Below, in pieces: positions 6,071 through 11,976 of a DNA stretch of 11,976 bases. A program made the translations under genes and the position numbers. Under the pieces are notes generated by a model. It did no database searches. It was not told the DNA's origin and saw only the letters and a program-made list of their open reading frames with translations. Numbering within the stretch: the stretch's first letter is position 1; each line of letters starts with the position of its first letter. Origin of the DNA: an uncultured Candidatus Saccharibacteria bacterium (lineage in GTDB: Bacteria; Patescibacteria; Saccharimonadia; Saccharimonadales; JACDBH01); the NCBI GenBank assembly GCA_946479835.1, contig CAMLHD010000025.1:1-11976 (forward strand), read 5' to 3'.

Positions 6071-7378
6071 ATGCACGTTTTCTTCTCCGGCATCGGCGGC
6101 ACCGGCATCGGTCCCCTGGCTATGATCGCCAAGCAGGCCGGCTTCAGCGTCAGCGGCTCCGACAAACAAGATAGCCAGTATATAGAGTATCTGCGCAAGC
6201 ACGGCATTAACGACATCTACATCGGCCAAACGCGTGAAGCCCTGGAGGGCCTGCACAACCAGCAGCCGATAGATTGGTATGTCTATTCATCGGCTCTGGA
6301 AAAAGAAGATCCTGACCATCCGGAGCTTAAGTTCGTGACCGAGAAGAACATCAAGCACAGCAAACGCGATCTGTTTTTGAACCACATTATCAAAGACAAG
6401 CAGCTGAAGCTGCTGGCCGTTGCCGGTACGCACGGCAAAACCACTACTACCGCCATGCTGATTTATCTTATGAAGGCTTTAGAGCTGCCGATCAGCTACT
6501 CGGTAGGTGCCAAGATCAGCTTCGGCGACATGGGCCAGTACGACCCCAAAAGTGAATATTTTGCCCTGGAGTGCGACGAGTTCGACCGCAACTTCTTAAG
6601 CTTCAGCCCATACATGGCGCTGATCAGCGGCATCGGCTATGACCACCATGAGATCTACCCAACCGAGACTGATTACCAGCAGGCCTTCCGTGATTTCCTG
6701 GGCCAAAGCGCCTGGAAACTGCTCTGGCAGGGAGATCAGAAGAAAGTCAGCGTCGAAGTTGACGCTTCCTGCATAATATTGGACGAAAATACGCCCGAGC
6801 TGGCCAATATCAACCTGGCCGGCAGCGTCAACCGGCGCGATGCCTGGCTGGTGATCCAAGGAGTCCATATCCTGACTAAGCAGCCGGTTGAACGCCTGGC
6901 GGGAATCATGAACAAGTTCCCTGGCGTATCGCGCCGTATGGAACCTATCAAGGACAATCTCTACACCGATTACGCCCATACGCCAGAGAAGATCCAGGGC
7001 GCGATAGAGGTCGGCCTGGAAGTCGCCCAGAAAGCTGGCAAACAGCTGGTGGTAGTCTATGAGCCGCTGACCAACCGCCGCATGCATCACACCCGTGAAC
7101 AGCATAGCGACATCTTTAATGGCGCTTCCAAGCTGTACTGGGTGCCAAGCTATCTGGCCCGTGAAGACCCGAACCAGCCGATCCTGACTCCAGCCGAGCT
7201 GATCCAGAATCTGAACCCCGACATGCAGGCCAAGGCCGAGCCGGCCGAATTAAATAAGGACCTGAAGAAAAGGATCAAAGCCCACCGCAAGGCCGGCGAT
7301 CTGGTGCTGGCTTTGAGCGGCGGCGGCGGAGGCAGTCTGGACGAGTGGCTGCGAAAAGAATTTTCCGGCTGGTTCTAA
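6071..7378 (+). CDS. murC: Mur ligase, probable UDP-N-acetylmuramate--L-alanine ligase
   Basis: Cytoplasmic ATP-dependent ligase that would add the first residue, L-Ala, to UDP-MurNAc in peptidoglycan synthesis. The 435-aa protein has all three Mur domains. The N-terminal nucleotide-sugar domain begins MHVFFSGIGGTGIGPLAMIA, with GSDKQDS at 29-35. The central ATPase has the P-loop GTHGKTTTT at 119-127, the acidic motif ECDEFDRNFL at 167-176 and DHHEIYP at 191-197. The C-terminal domain opens with FPGVSRRME at 283-291 and TDYAHTPEKI at 299-308. It is shorter than usual MurC (about 450-490 aa); the part of the central domain between 210 and 255 looks condensed. Mpl, which ligates whole peptides to UDP-MurNAc, has the same motifs, so murC is likely rather than certain. 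The ATG at 6071 is preferred over an in-frame TTG at 6053 because the -10 box lies between them. Confidence 0.8.
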   Translation: MHVFFSGIGGTGIGPLAMIAKQAGFSVSGSDKQDSQYIEYLRKHGINDIYIGQTREALEGLHNQQPIDWYVYSSALEKEDPDHPELKFVTEKNIKHSKRDLFLNHIIKDKQLKLLAVAGTHGKTTTTAMLIYLMKALELPISYSVGAKISFGDMGQYDPKSEYFALECDEFDRNFLSFSPYMALISGIGYDHHEIYPTETDYQQAFRDFLGQSAWKLLWQGDQKKVSVEVDASCIILDENTPELANINLAGSVNRRDAWLVIQGVHILTKQPVERLAGIMNKFPGVSRRMEPIKDNLYTDYAHTPEKIQGAIEVGLEVAQKAGKQLVVVYEPLTNRRMHHTREQHSDIFNGASKLYWVPSYLAREDPNQPILTPAELIQNLNPDMQAKAEPAELNKDLKKRIKAHRKAGDLVLALSGGGGGSLDEWLRKEFSGWF

Positions 7379-7393
7379 CCACCCCAATTAAGT

Positions 7394-7399
7394 TAGAAT
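7394..7399 (+). promoter_or_regulatory. -10 box in the murC-EEP gap
   Basis: TAGAAT (5 of 6 matches to TATAAT) lies 6 bases before the GTG at 7406. It could make a leaderless message for the phosphodiesterase-fold gene, in addition to read-through from murC. No convincing -35 box is present. Confidence 0.4.
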
Positions 7400-7405
7400 A
7401 CTTTG

Positions 7406-8134
7406 GTGAAATTATTACAGGCTAATATTTGGGGCGGCCGCCTGGCCAACCAGCTGACTGATTTTCTTCAGGCCGAATCCGCGGACATCGTATGCCTGCA
7501 AGAAGTAGTAAGCACCAAGGGCGACGCGCTGATCTTTACGACGCTTGAGCAAATGCAGGAAGAGGCCGGATTCGACCACGCATTCTCTTCGCCGGTGTTT
7601 GATTTTAGCTTGATGCAAAAGAAGGCCAGTTTCGGCAATGCTATCCTCAGCCGTCAGCCTTTTACGCGCACCGAGACGATATTTACCAGGCTGGAGCACA
7701 AAGAGGACTTCGACTTCGACCTGCACGATTACAACATCCGTAACTTCCAGCACGCCACTATAGATGTAGACGGCAAACCGCTGCACCTGCTCAACCATCA
7801 CGGCCATCATGTACGCCAGCACAAGAACGGCGATGAAGAAACCATGCGCCAATGCAAGATCATCGCCGATTATATCGCTGAACTTGACGGCCCGATAATC
7901 TTAACCGGTGATTTCAACCTGGCGCCGCACAGCGAATCCCTTGAGCAGATCAATCGCCTGCTGAATAATCTGTCAGCAGAGCACAGGCTGCCGACCACCC
8001 GCACGCCGCTTACCAACAAAACCGAGGTCTGCGATTACATTTTTGTCAGCAAGGAAGTTAAAGTTAACGATTTTCGCGCCTCGGACGAGATCATTTCCGA
8101 TCATAAAGCCCTGATCTTGGATTTCGATCTTTAA
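7406..8134 (+). CDS. endonuclease/exonuclease/phosphatase (EEP) family protein
   Basis: A 242-aa metal-dependent phosphodiesterase-fold protein. The EEP motifs appear in order: LLQANIWGG with Asn7, DIVCLQEV at 27-34 with the metal ligand Glu33, FGNAILSR at 76-83, LLNHHGHHV at 128-136, ILTGDFNL at 165-172 with Asp169 and Asn171, TEVCDYIFVS at 206-215, and ISDHKAL at 230-236 with the catalytic Asp232-His233 pair. This makes it a complete, probably active single-domain enzyme. The substrate could be DNA, RNA or a phospholipid head group and cannot be fixed from sequence. No signal peptide is seen, so it is probably cytoplasmic. I chose the GTG at 7406 because the protein begins VKLLQANIW, as family members do, and a -10 box lies 6 bases upstream; a TTG at 7403 is the alternative. 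It follows murC by 27 bases. Confidence 0.9.
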   Translation: MKLLQANIWGGRLANQLTDFLQAESADIVCLQEVVSTKGDALIFTTLEQMQEEAGFDHAFSSPVFDFSLMQKKASFGNAILSRQPFTRTETIFTRLEHKEDFDFDLHDYNIRNFQHATIDVDGKPLHLLNHHGHHVRQHKNGDEETMRQCKIIADYIAELDGPIILTGDFNLAPHSESLEQINRLLNNLSAEHRLPTTRTPLTNKTEVCDYIFVSKEVKVNDFRASDEIISDHKALILDFDL

Positions 8135-8457
8135 CGGTTGTCGCCGGAACCGCTTAAACGCCCGCGCTTTTGGCGGTCGGCCAGTTTTTGGACATTCATA
8201 GAGGCTACGTCTTCCAGGTTTATGTCCAGATACTTTGATAAGACGGCAACATACCACAGCACGTCGCCCAGTTCTTTTCTGATGTCTTCGCGGTCGATCT
8301 TGGATTCGTCCGTATCATGGTCGCGGACCAGCTTCTTGAACTTTTCCGATATTTCGCCGGCTTCGCCGCTCAAGCCCAAGACAAGATGAAAAAGCTCGTT
8401 CTTTCTAGTCAGGTCGGCGGTTCTTAAAGCTGCCGCCTGATACTCGTCAAAAGTCAT
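8131..8457 (-). CDS. MazG-like nucleotide pyrophosphohydrolase
   Basis: A 108-aa all-alpha NTP pyrophosphohydrolase that hydrolyses nucleoside triphosphates to monophosphate and pyrophosphate, a nucleotide-pool cleaning role. The family signature is intact: EAGE at residues 32-35 (Glu32 and Glu35) and, 26 residues on, ELGD at 62-65 (Glu62 and Asp65) in KELGDVLWYVAVLSKYL, which bind Mg2+. The length fits a single-domain MazG-like protein rather than the two-domain E. coli MazG of about 260 aa. A ribosome site, AAAGGGA, lies 9 bases before the ATG. It follows the 516-aa gene by 43 bases on the same strand and may share its message, though TAAAAT in the gap (minus strand, about 8484-8489) could be a -10 box. 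Its stop codon overlaps that of the convergent EEP gene. Confidence 0.92.
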   Translation of the reverse strand: MTFDEYQAAALRTADLTRKNELFHLVLGLSGEAGEISEKFKKLVRDHDTDESKIDREDIRKELGDVLWYVAVLSKYLDINLEDVASMNVQKLADRQKRGRLSGSGDNR

Positions 8458-8500
8458 AATAAATTTCCCTTTCCTATGCCTATTTTAGACCAAGACTTGG

Positions 8501-10051
8501 CTAAAGCAGGCCGAGTGCGAACAATAACACAACGATCACGAGCGCGGCCATCCAGGTTGCCGGGCTGGTGGTGTGCTTGACCAGCTCTTTAGCCACAAAA
8601 GACGATTGAGCCCGCTGCTTGAGCTTGCTGGCATCAAAAGGGTTGCCGGCGGGTTTCTTGTCTTCGGCTTTGGTTTTGGCCGCTGGCTTGTCATCGGCCC
8701 GCAAGGCGGCCGAACCAACTTGTACGGCCAGCTGCGGTTCAGCCAGCTCCTGATGGCGGATTTTCTCGGCCCGCTGTTCGCGCTTGAATTCTTCTCCGTA
8801 CTCTAGCTCGGGCTGCTCTGCAGCCTTGCCGGTCTTCTTATCGATTTCTATACGGTGCCAGGCGCTGGTTTCTACCTTGCGGCCTTCTGGCTGTTCGAAA
8901 TCTTTCTCTTTGACTTCCTGTTCTTCCCGCGCAGGCTCTGGCTTGGTTTCTTGCTTGGGGGCTGGCTTTTCCGGAGTTTTTATAGTCTCAGGCTCCTTGG
9001 GTTGAGCTGCCTCAGTCCATACCAATGGCGCGGATTCAAGGCCGGCTGTTTCGGCTACGGCCTGCTCAAAAGGCTTTGCCTCCGGCAATACAAGCGGTTT
9101 TTCGGCCTGTTTTTCTTCTTTGGTAGTCTCAGCAGCCTGCTGCTGGCTCTGCCTGGCGGACTTTAACTCCTCAGCCGTTACGGCCTGGTCCTTTTCAAGC
9201 TGTTTGATCTGGTTCTGGCTGGTTTCAAGATTCTTGGCGACTTGGTCAATTTCTTTTTGCTTGCTGCGGCGGCCCAGCCACAGGCCGGCCAAAGCGCCGC
9301 TGACGACGCCGCGGCTCAAACCCCGCTTTTCGGCCTTGCGGGCGGCCTTATTAGCTTCTTTGGATAACGGTTCGACCGGATCGGCGCGGTAATGCTCGGC
9401 GGCGGCTTCTGCGCCGTAAGCCAAGCCTGGATCAATCATCCGGCGGCGTTCCAGTGCTGGCGGTTCGTCAGGTATGGATTCGAAATAATCAGGAGTGGCC
9501 ATCGCCTCAGTCTCGGGCGCGGCAGCTTCAGGGGTATCTGACTCCGGCGCGGGTTCGGGTTTGGCTGCAGGACGTTCGATCTTAATCGCAGGCGGCGTCC
9601 ATGGCTTGGCTGGTTCAAGATGTTCGATTATAAGCGGTGGTGGAACGGCCGGCGGCAGCTCCAGTGGCCCGGCCTTTTTGTCGGCTTCGGCTTCTGCCGT
9701 TTCTTCGGGCTGCTCCTCGGTCTCATTCTCGGCTTCAGCAGCTTCCCAAATTACGGGCTTGGCCTCAACGGGTGTATCTTCGGCTACGGTTTCTTCTTTG
9801 GATTCGGTTTCCGTTTCGGCCTCTGTGTCGTTATGACTAACGAACAGTTCGCCCTGGAAATCCTTGTCGGCTTTCTTAGCCGGCTTCTTAGGAGCCGGTT
9901 CTCTGGTTTCTTCTTTGGCCTCGGTTGGTTTTATGGGCAAAGGAACGCGGGTAGTTTTTTTCTTGCGTTTCTTGGGCGCCTCGGCAATACCAGCTTCTTT
10001 TTCGTCCTGGTTTCGGGCCGATTCGAACGGTGCGGGCGGCAAAAACTCCAT
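8501..10051 (-). CDS. large charged low-complexity protein with C-terminal membrane anchor, unknown function
   Basis: A 516-aa protein very rich in Glu, Lys, Ala and Pro. Residues 1-240 are mostly disordered, with a basic patch (PKKRKKKTTRVP at 26-37) followed by Glu/Pro/Thr-rich sequence. A short Gly-spaced hydrophobic patch, GLSRGVVSGALAGLWLG, lies at 244-260 between basic flanks. A Gln/Lys/Glu-rich probable coiled coil follows at about 262-316, then a second disordered stretch. More ordered-looking is WHRIEIDKKTGKAAEQ at 398-413 with YGEEFKREQRAEKI at 418-431. The last 19 residues (498-516) form one TM helix ending at the stop codon, so the protein is tail-anchored with its bulk probably cytoplasmic. 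No enzyme motif is visible. A scaffold or cell-division/envelope linker role is a guess. The composition explains the open frames on the other strand. Confidence 0.82.
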   Translation of the reverse strand: MEFLPPAPFESARNQDEKEAGIAEAPKKRKKKTTRVPLPIKPTEAKEETREPAPKKPAKKADKDFQGELFVSHNDTEAETETESKEETVAEDTPVEAKPVIWEAAEAENETEEQPEETAEAEADKKAGPLELPPAVPPPLIIEHLEPAKPWTPPAIKIERPAAKPEPAPESDTPEAAAPETEAMATPDYFESIPDEPPALERRRMIDPGLAYGAEAAAEHYRADPVEPLSKEANKAARKAEKRGLSRGVVSGALAGLWLGRRSKQKEIDQVAKNLETSQNQIKQLEKDQAVTAEELKSARQSQQQAAETTKEEKQAEKPLVLPEAKPFEQAVAETAGLESAPLVWTEAAQPKEPETIKTPEKPAPKQETKPEPAREEQEVKEKDFEQPEGRKVETSAWHRIEIDKKTGKAAEQPELEYGEEFKREQRAEKIRHQELAEPQLAVQVGSAALRADDKPAAKTKAEDKKPAGNPFDASKLKQRAQSSFVAKELVKHTTSPATWMAALVIVVLLFALGLL

Positions 10052-10071
10052 AGGCTTTTCTTAACCTGTAT

Positions 10072-10100
10072 ACTATACAACTTTTAGGTGTTTAAGACAA
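10072..10100 (-). promoter_or_regulatory. promoter of the 516-aa gene
   Basis: On the minus strand TTGTCT (10095-10100) and TATAGT (10072-10077) are separated by exactly 17 bases. Transcription would start about 13-15 bases before the ATG at 10051. The short leader carries only a weak, A-rich ribosome site (AAGAAAAG). The -35 box begins 3 bases from the end of the MBL gene, so the 516-aa gene can be controlled separately from that operon. Confidence 0.6.
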
Positions 10101-10102
10101 TA

Positions 10103-10753
10103 CTAGGCTATGTCCAAGTCGATGGTTTCGCCATCGGTCGGCACCATGAAGTCGATTCCCTGCTGGTTGAAAGCCGATCGCAAAGATTCATAAACGCCCT
10201 GCACGGCTTCCGGCTTCCAGTGCCAATCATGGATCGGCAGCACATATTTTGGCTTTAATTCCTGGATCTTATAGCTGGCGGCTGTAATCGAGCCCCAAGG
10301 CGCCGTCATCGGCATGGCCAGGACCGCTCTGGACTCATTGAAAGAGTGGCTGTCACCGGGATGAGTGAACAGTCCGCTGACATGAACGCCGATGTTTTCC
10401 GGCACCGTCATACCCAAAGGGGTGCGCGCATGCGTGGTATCGAAAACTTGAAGGTGGTCGAATGAGGCATGAGCGAACTTTTCTTCTGGCATATTGCCCA
10501 ACTTATCGTGGACGGCCTGGGTGGTTACCAGTACCGCGTCCGGAAACTTTTTCATAACTTCCTCTACGAACGGCTGATGGAAATGGTCGAAGTGCTCGTG
10601 CGTAACGATTATCTTGTCTAGACGCTCCAGTTTAGCCAGGTCGAACAAACCGGACTCGTAAGAAAACTGTCCGGGATCTATCAGCACGGTCTGATCAGGC
10701 AGCTCCGCCAAGACACAGGAGTGAACGAAGCGCGTCAGCCTGATCTTGGCCAT
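10103..10753 (-). CDS. MBL-fold metallo-hydrolase (UlaG/RNase Z-like single domain)
   Basis: A 216-aa metallo-beta-lactamase-fold protein with a two-metal site. It starts MAKIRLTRFVHSCVL, with the early His11 and VLIDPG at 23-28 seen in UlaG-like members. The core motif THEHFDHF at 51-58 gives His52, His54, Asp56 and His57. FTHPGDSHSF at 129-138 supplies His131 and Asp134, and LPIHDWHWK at 172-180 supplies the final His175. All expected metal ligands are present. Substrates in this family range from lactones to nucleic acids and cannot be assigned here. No signal peptide is seen, so it is probably cytoplasmic. It starts 4 bases after the stop of the 87-aa gene, with an AGGA ribosome site overlapping that gene's end, so the two are an operon. 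Confidence 0.92.
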   Translation of the reverse strand: MAKIRLTRFVHSCVLAELPDQTVLIDPGQFSYESGLFDLAKLERLDKIIVTHEHFDHFHQPFVEEVMKKFPDAVLVTTQAVHDKLGNMPEEKFAHASFDHLQVFDTTHARTPLGMTVPENIGVHVSGLFTHPGDSHSFNESRAVLAMPMTAPWGSITAASYKIQELKPKYVLPIHDWHWKPEAVQGVYESLRSAFNQQGIDFMVPTDGETIDLDIA

Positions 10754-10757
10754 AGGA

Positions 10758-11021
10758 TTATCCTAGAGCGAGGTAAGCTGCAGCGGCCAGGGCTATGACG
10801 ACAACGGCGACGATAACGATGACCTTGACATTGAACTTCTTAGGAGATGCGGCAGCGGGAGCTACCGGCGGGGTCGGGCCAGCTGGCTGTTCTTCGGAGG
10901 CAGGCGCCGCCGGTTCGGTTGGCGGAGCCGGGGCCGGTTCTGCAGGAGCAGGCGCCGGAGCCGGGCTGTCGGCCGGAGCCGGATTCTGGTTGTCTTGATT
11001 GGGATTCTGATTAGGATCCAT
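10758..11021 (-). CDS. small Pro/Ala-rich tail-anchored membrane protein, 87 aa
   Basis: The protein starts MDPNQNPNQDNQNP with Asn/Gln/Pro repeats. A Pro-Ala-Glu stretch with PAPA runs covers about 15-58, followed by SPKKFNVK and one TM helix at about 65-84 that ends four residues before the stop. The Lys pair before the helix predicts a cytoplasmic N-terminus. The Pro/Ala arm resembles flexible spacers, but no function can be read from it. GAGGGA 9 bases before the ATG supports translation. It is the first gene of a two-gene operon with the MBL hydrolase. The opposite strand is also open, but it reads Gly/Ala/Ser repeats and is a shadow of this composition. Confidence 0.82.
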   Translation of the reverse strand: MDPNQNPNQDNQNPAPADSPAPAPAPAEPAPAPPTEPAAPASEEQPAGPTPPVAPAAASPKKFNVKVIVIVAVVVIALAAAAYLALG

Positions 11022-11065
11022 AATTAATATTCCCTCATTTGGTTAATATTGGTTTCTAACCATAC

Positions 11066-11094
11066 ATTGTACAGCATAAGCGTAAGAGCTTGAA
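11066..11094 (-). promoter_or_regulatory. promoter of the 87-aa / MBL operon
   Basis: On the minus strand TACAAT (11066-11071, 5 of 6 matches to TATAAT) is preceded after 17 bases by TTCAAG (11089-11094), a weak -35 box. The leader would be about 38 bases and ends in the GAGGGA ribosome site. The -35 shares bases with TTGAAA (11090-11095) on the plus strand, which with TGATAT (11114-11119) at 18 bases may drive the divergent LssY-domain gene. Confidence 0.45.
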
Positions 11095-11135
11095 AACCCG
11101 GGGTTGATGGCTCTGATATCATTAAATGAAGAATT

Positions 11136-11975
11136 ATGCTAATCAGGCTCGTCCGACTCTTCAAGCGTCTGCTGGTTTTAGGCTTTGGTATCTTCGTAGT
11201 CTATCTGGCCGTTTGGAAATTTTTCCCGTTCTTTGACAACCGGATCCCTTGGGCGTTGGCCCTGTTCGCAACCTATGTGTTTACGGCCTATCTATTCATT
11301 CCGCTGATCTTCCGCTTGTTCCGCCTGTTCGTCAGACCCAAGCACCTGCCGACCTACTGCGTAACGCCGGACGGATATGCTTCGGACCCGGTGAATATCG
11401 GCATTATTGGCAACCGGCGGCAGATCAAAAAGGCATTCCGGAAAGCCGGCTGGTACACGGCCGATAAAAAAACCCTTAAAAGCATGTTTAAGATGCTAAG
11501 GTCCATGCTGACGCGCCGGCATTACTACAATGCCCCGTTCAGCAGCCTTTACCTGTTCGGACGCAAGCAGGACCTGGGCTTCCAAAAACCGTTCGGCGAC
11601 AGCCCGACGCTCAGGCATCACGTGCGCTTCTGGGCCTGCCATCTTAAGGGTCCTGACGCCTTTCATGAGCACGTCGGCTTTTGGCGGCGTTTTCATCGGC
11701 CCAGTATGGACCAGGCCAGCCGCCAGCTATGGGTGGGCGCCGCCAGCAAAGATGTCGGCATCATGCCTATCCGCCATAATGCCCAGCTGACCCATATGAT
11801 CGATCCCGACACCAATGCCGAGCGCGACATGATCGTAGAGGATCTGCGCAACAGCCACTCTGTAGCCAAAACCATCACCGAACGGGTGCATGAAGGGTTG
11901 AACTTAAGCAACCGAGCCCTAGGCGGCTTCCTGCACGCCGATGGCAAAATCCGCATTTGTATACTTAAGGACTAA
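11136..11975 (+). CDS. membrane protein with LssY C-terminal-type domain
   Basis: A 279-aa protein with a basic N-terminus, two TM helices (about 11-31 and 36-64, the second ending IFRLFRLFVRPKH), and a soluble domain that I match to the LssY_C family. Visible family motifs are AGWYTAD at 104-110, SSLYLFGRKQDLGFQK at 136-151, LRHHVRFW at 159-166, QLWVGAASKDVG at 197-208, and THMIDPDTNAERDM at 219-232. In larger LssY proteins this domain follows a phosphatase or DedA-like membrane part. Here it stands alone behind two helices. The biochemical role of the domain is not known to me. The basic loop after TM2 suggests the domain is cytoplasmic. The ATG at 11136 opens the hydrophobic N-terminus. 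It diverges from the 87-aa gene and has its stop one base before the window edge. Confidence 0.85.
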   Translation: MLIRLVRLFKRLLVLGFGIFVVYLAVWKFFPFFDNRIPWALALFATYVFTAYLFIPLIFRLFRLFVRPKHLPTYCVTPDGYASDPVNIGIIGNRRQIKKAFRKAGWYTADKKTLKSMFKMLRSMLTRRHYYNAPFSSLYLFGRKQDLGFQKPFGDSPTLRHHVRFWACHLKGPDAFHEHVGFWRRFHRPSMDQASRQLWVGAASKDVGIMPIRHNAQLTHMIDPDTNAERDMIVEDLRNSHSVAKTITERVHEGLNLSNRALGGFLHADGKIRICILKD

Positions 11976-11976
11976 G

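Noticed and set aside
8484..8505. CCAAGACTTGG palindrome after the 516-aa gene as a terminator
   Set aside because: The arms leave only a one-base centre, so it cannot fold as a stable hairpin without breaking pairs. It could be an operator, but there is no further support.
9495..10087. Plus-strand Ser/Gly- and Phe/Gly-rich frames
   Set aside because: They are antisense shadows of the Glu/Ala/Pro-rich codons of the 516-aa gene and have no start signals.
10795..10998. Plus-strand Gly/Ala-repeat frame of 67 aa
   Set aside because: Antisense shadow of the Pro/Ala-rich 87-aa gene, which has a GAGGGA ribosome site and a membrane anchor.
409..11975. TGA recoded as glycine
   Set aside because: All genes read through at full family length under the standard code without in-frame TGA; lack of TGA stops alone is weak evidence from 15 genes.
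1..11976. CRISPR array, mobile element, prophage, toxin-antitoxin or defence island
   Set aside because: No regularly spaced repeats, terminal inverted repeats, transposase, integrase or known defence proteins are visible. The EEP and MBL enzymes are ordinary single-domain members beside housekeeping genes.

Overview
The window looks like a chromosomal segment of a Candidate Phyla Radiation (Patescibacteria) genome, most likely Candidatus Saccharibacteria (TM7) or a close relative. This rests on memory of the protein families, not on a search. The 64-aa protein at 5169-5363, the single-pass protein with a QVYFGKI segment at 4374-4925, and the two-TM protein at 5409-6020 resemble small proteins of unknown function that recur in that group. 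Genes are dense, on both strands, with short spacers. I see no rRNA, tRNA, CRISPR array, IS element, transposase, integrase, phage gene or toxin-antitoxin pair. No gene-free stretch exceeds 300 bases; the longest is 4926-5168.

Layout. 1-1591 (minus strand): an apparent three-gene operon with two unrecognised proteins (163 and 220 aa) followed by the 5' part of a tRNA-dihydrouridine synthase gene that runs off the left edge. 1665-2381 (plus): a predicted HD-type metal-dependent phosphohydrolase. 2394-4286 (minus): an ABC-2 type exporter, ATPase first and permease second, with its own promoter. 4374-4925 (minus): a single-pass membrane protein ending at a hairpin terminator. 5169-5363 (plus): a 64-aa protein with a strong promoter whose -35 box lies in an 18-bp inverted repeat. 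5409-6020 (minus): a two-TM protein sharing a bidirectional terminator with the 64-aa gene. 6071-7378 and 7406-8134 (plus): a compact MurC-like UDP-N-acetylmuramate-alanine ligase and an endonuclease/exonuclease/phosphatase-fold enzyme. 8131-8457 and 8501-10051 (minus): a MazG-like nucleotide pyrophosphohydrolase and a 516-aa charged, low-complexity protein with a C-terminal membrane anchor. 10103-11021 (minus): an 87-aa Pro/Ala-rich tail-anchored protein and a metallo-beta-lactamase-fold hydrolase. 11136-11975 (plus): a membrane protein with an LssY C-terminal-type domain.

Together the genes cover housekeeping (tRNA modification, peptidoglycan precursor synthesis, nucleotide clean-up), export, and several unassigned envelope proteins. 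No single undescribed system stands out. The most interesting signals are regulatory: several first genes have a -10 box only 6-9 bases from the start codon, suggesting leaderless mRNAs, while most of the others carry Shine-Dalgarno-like sequences; the small 5169 gene has a palindrome at its -35 box; and none of the 15 genes with visible ends stops with TGA. The best protein candidates for new biology are the two unknown genes upstream of dus and the two tail-anchored low-complexity proteins flanking the MBL gene.
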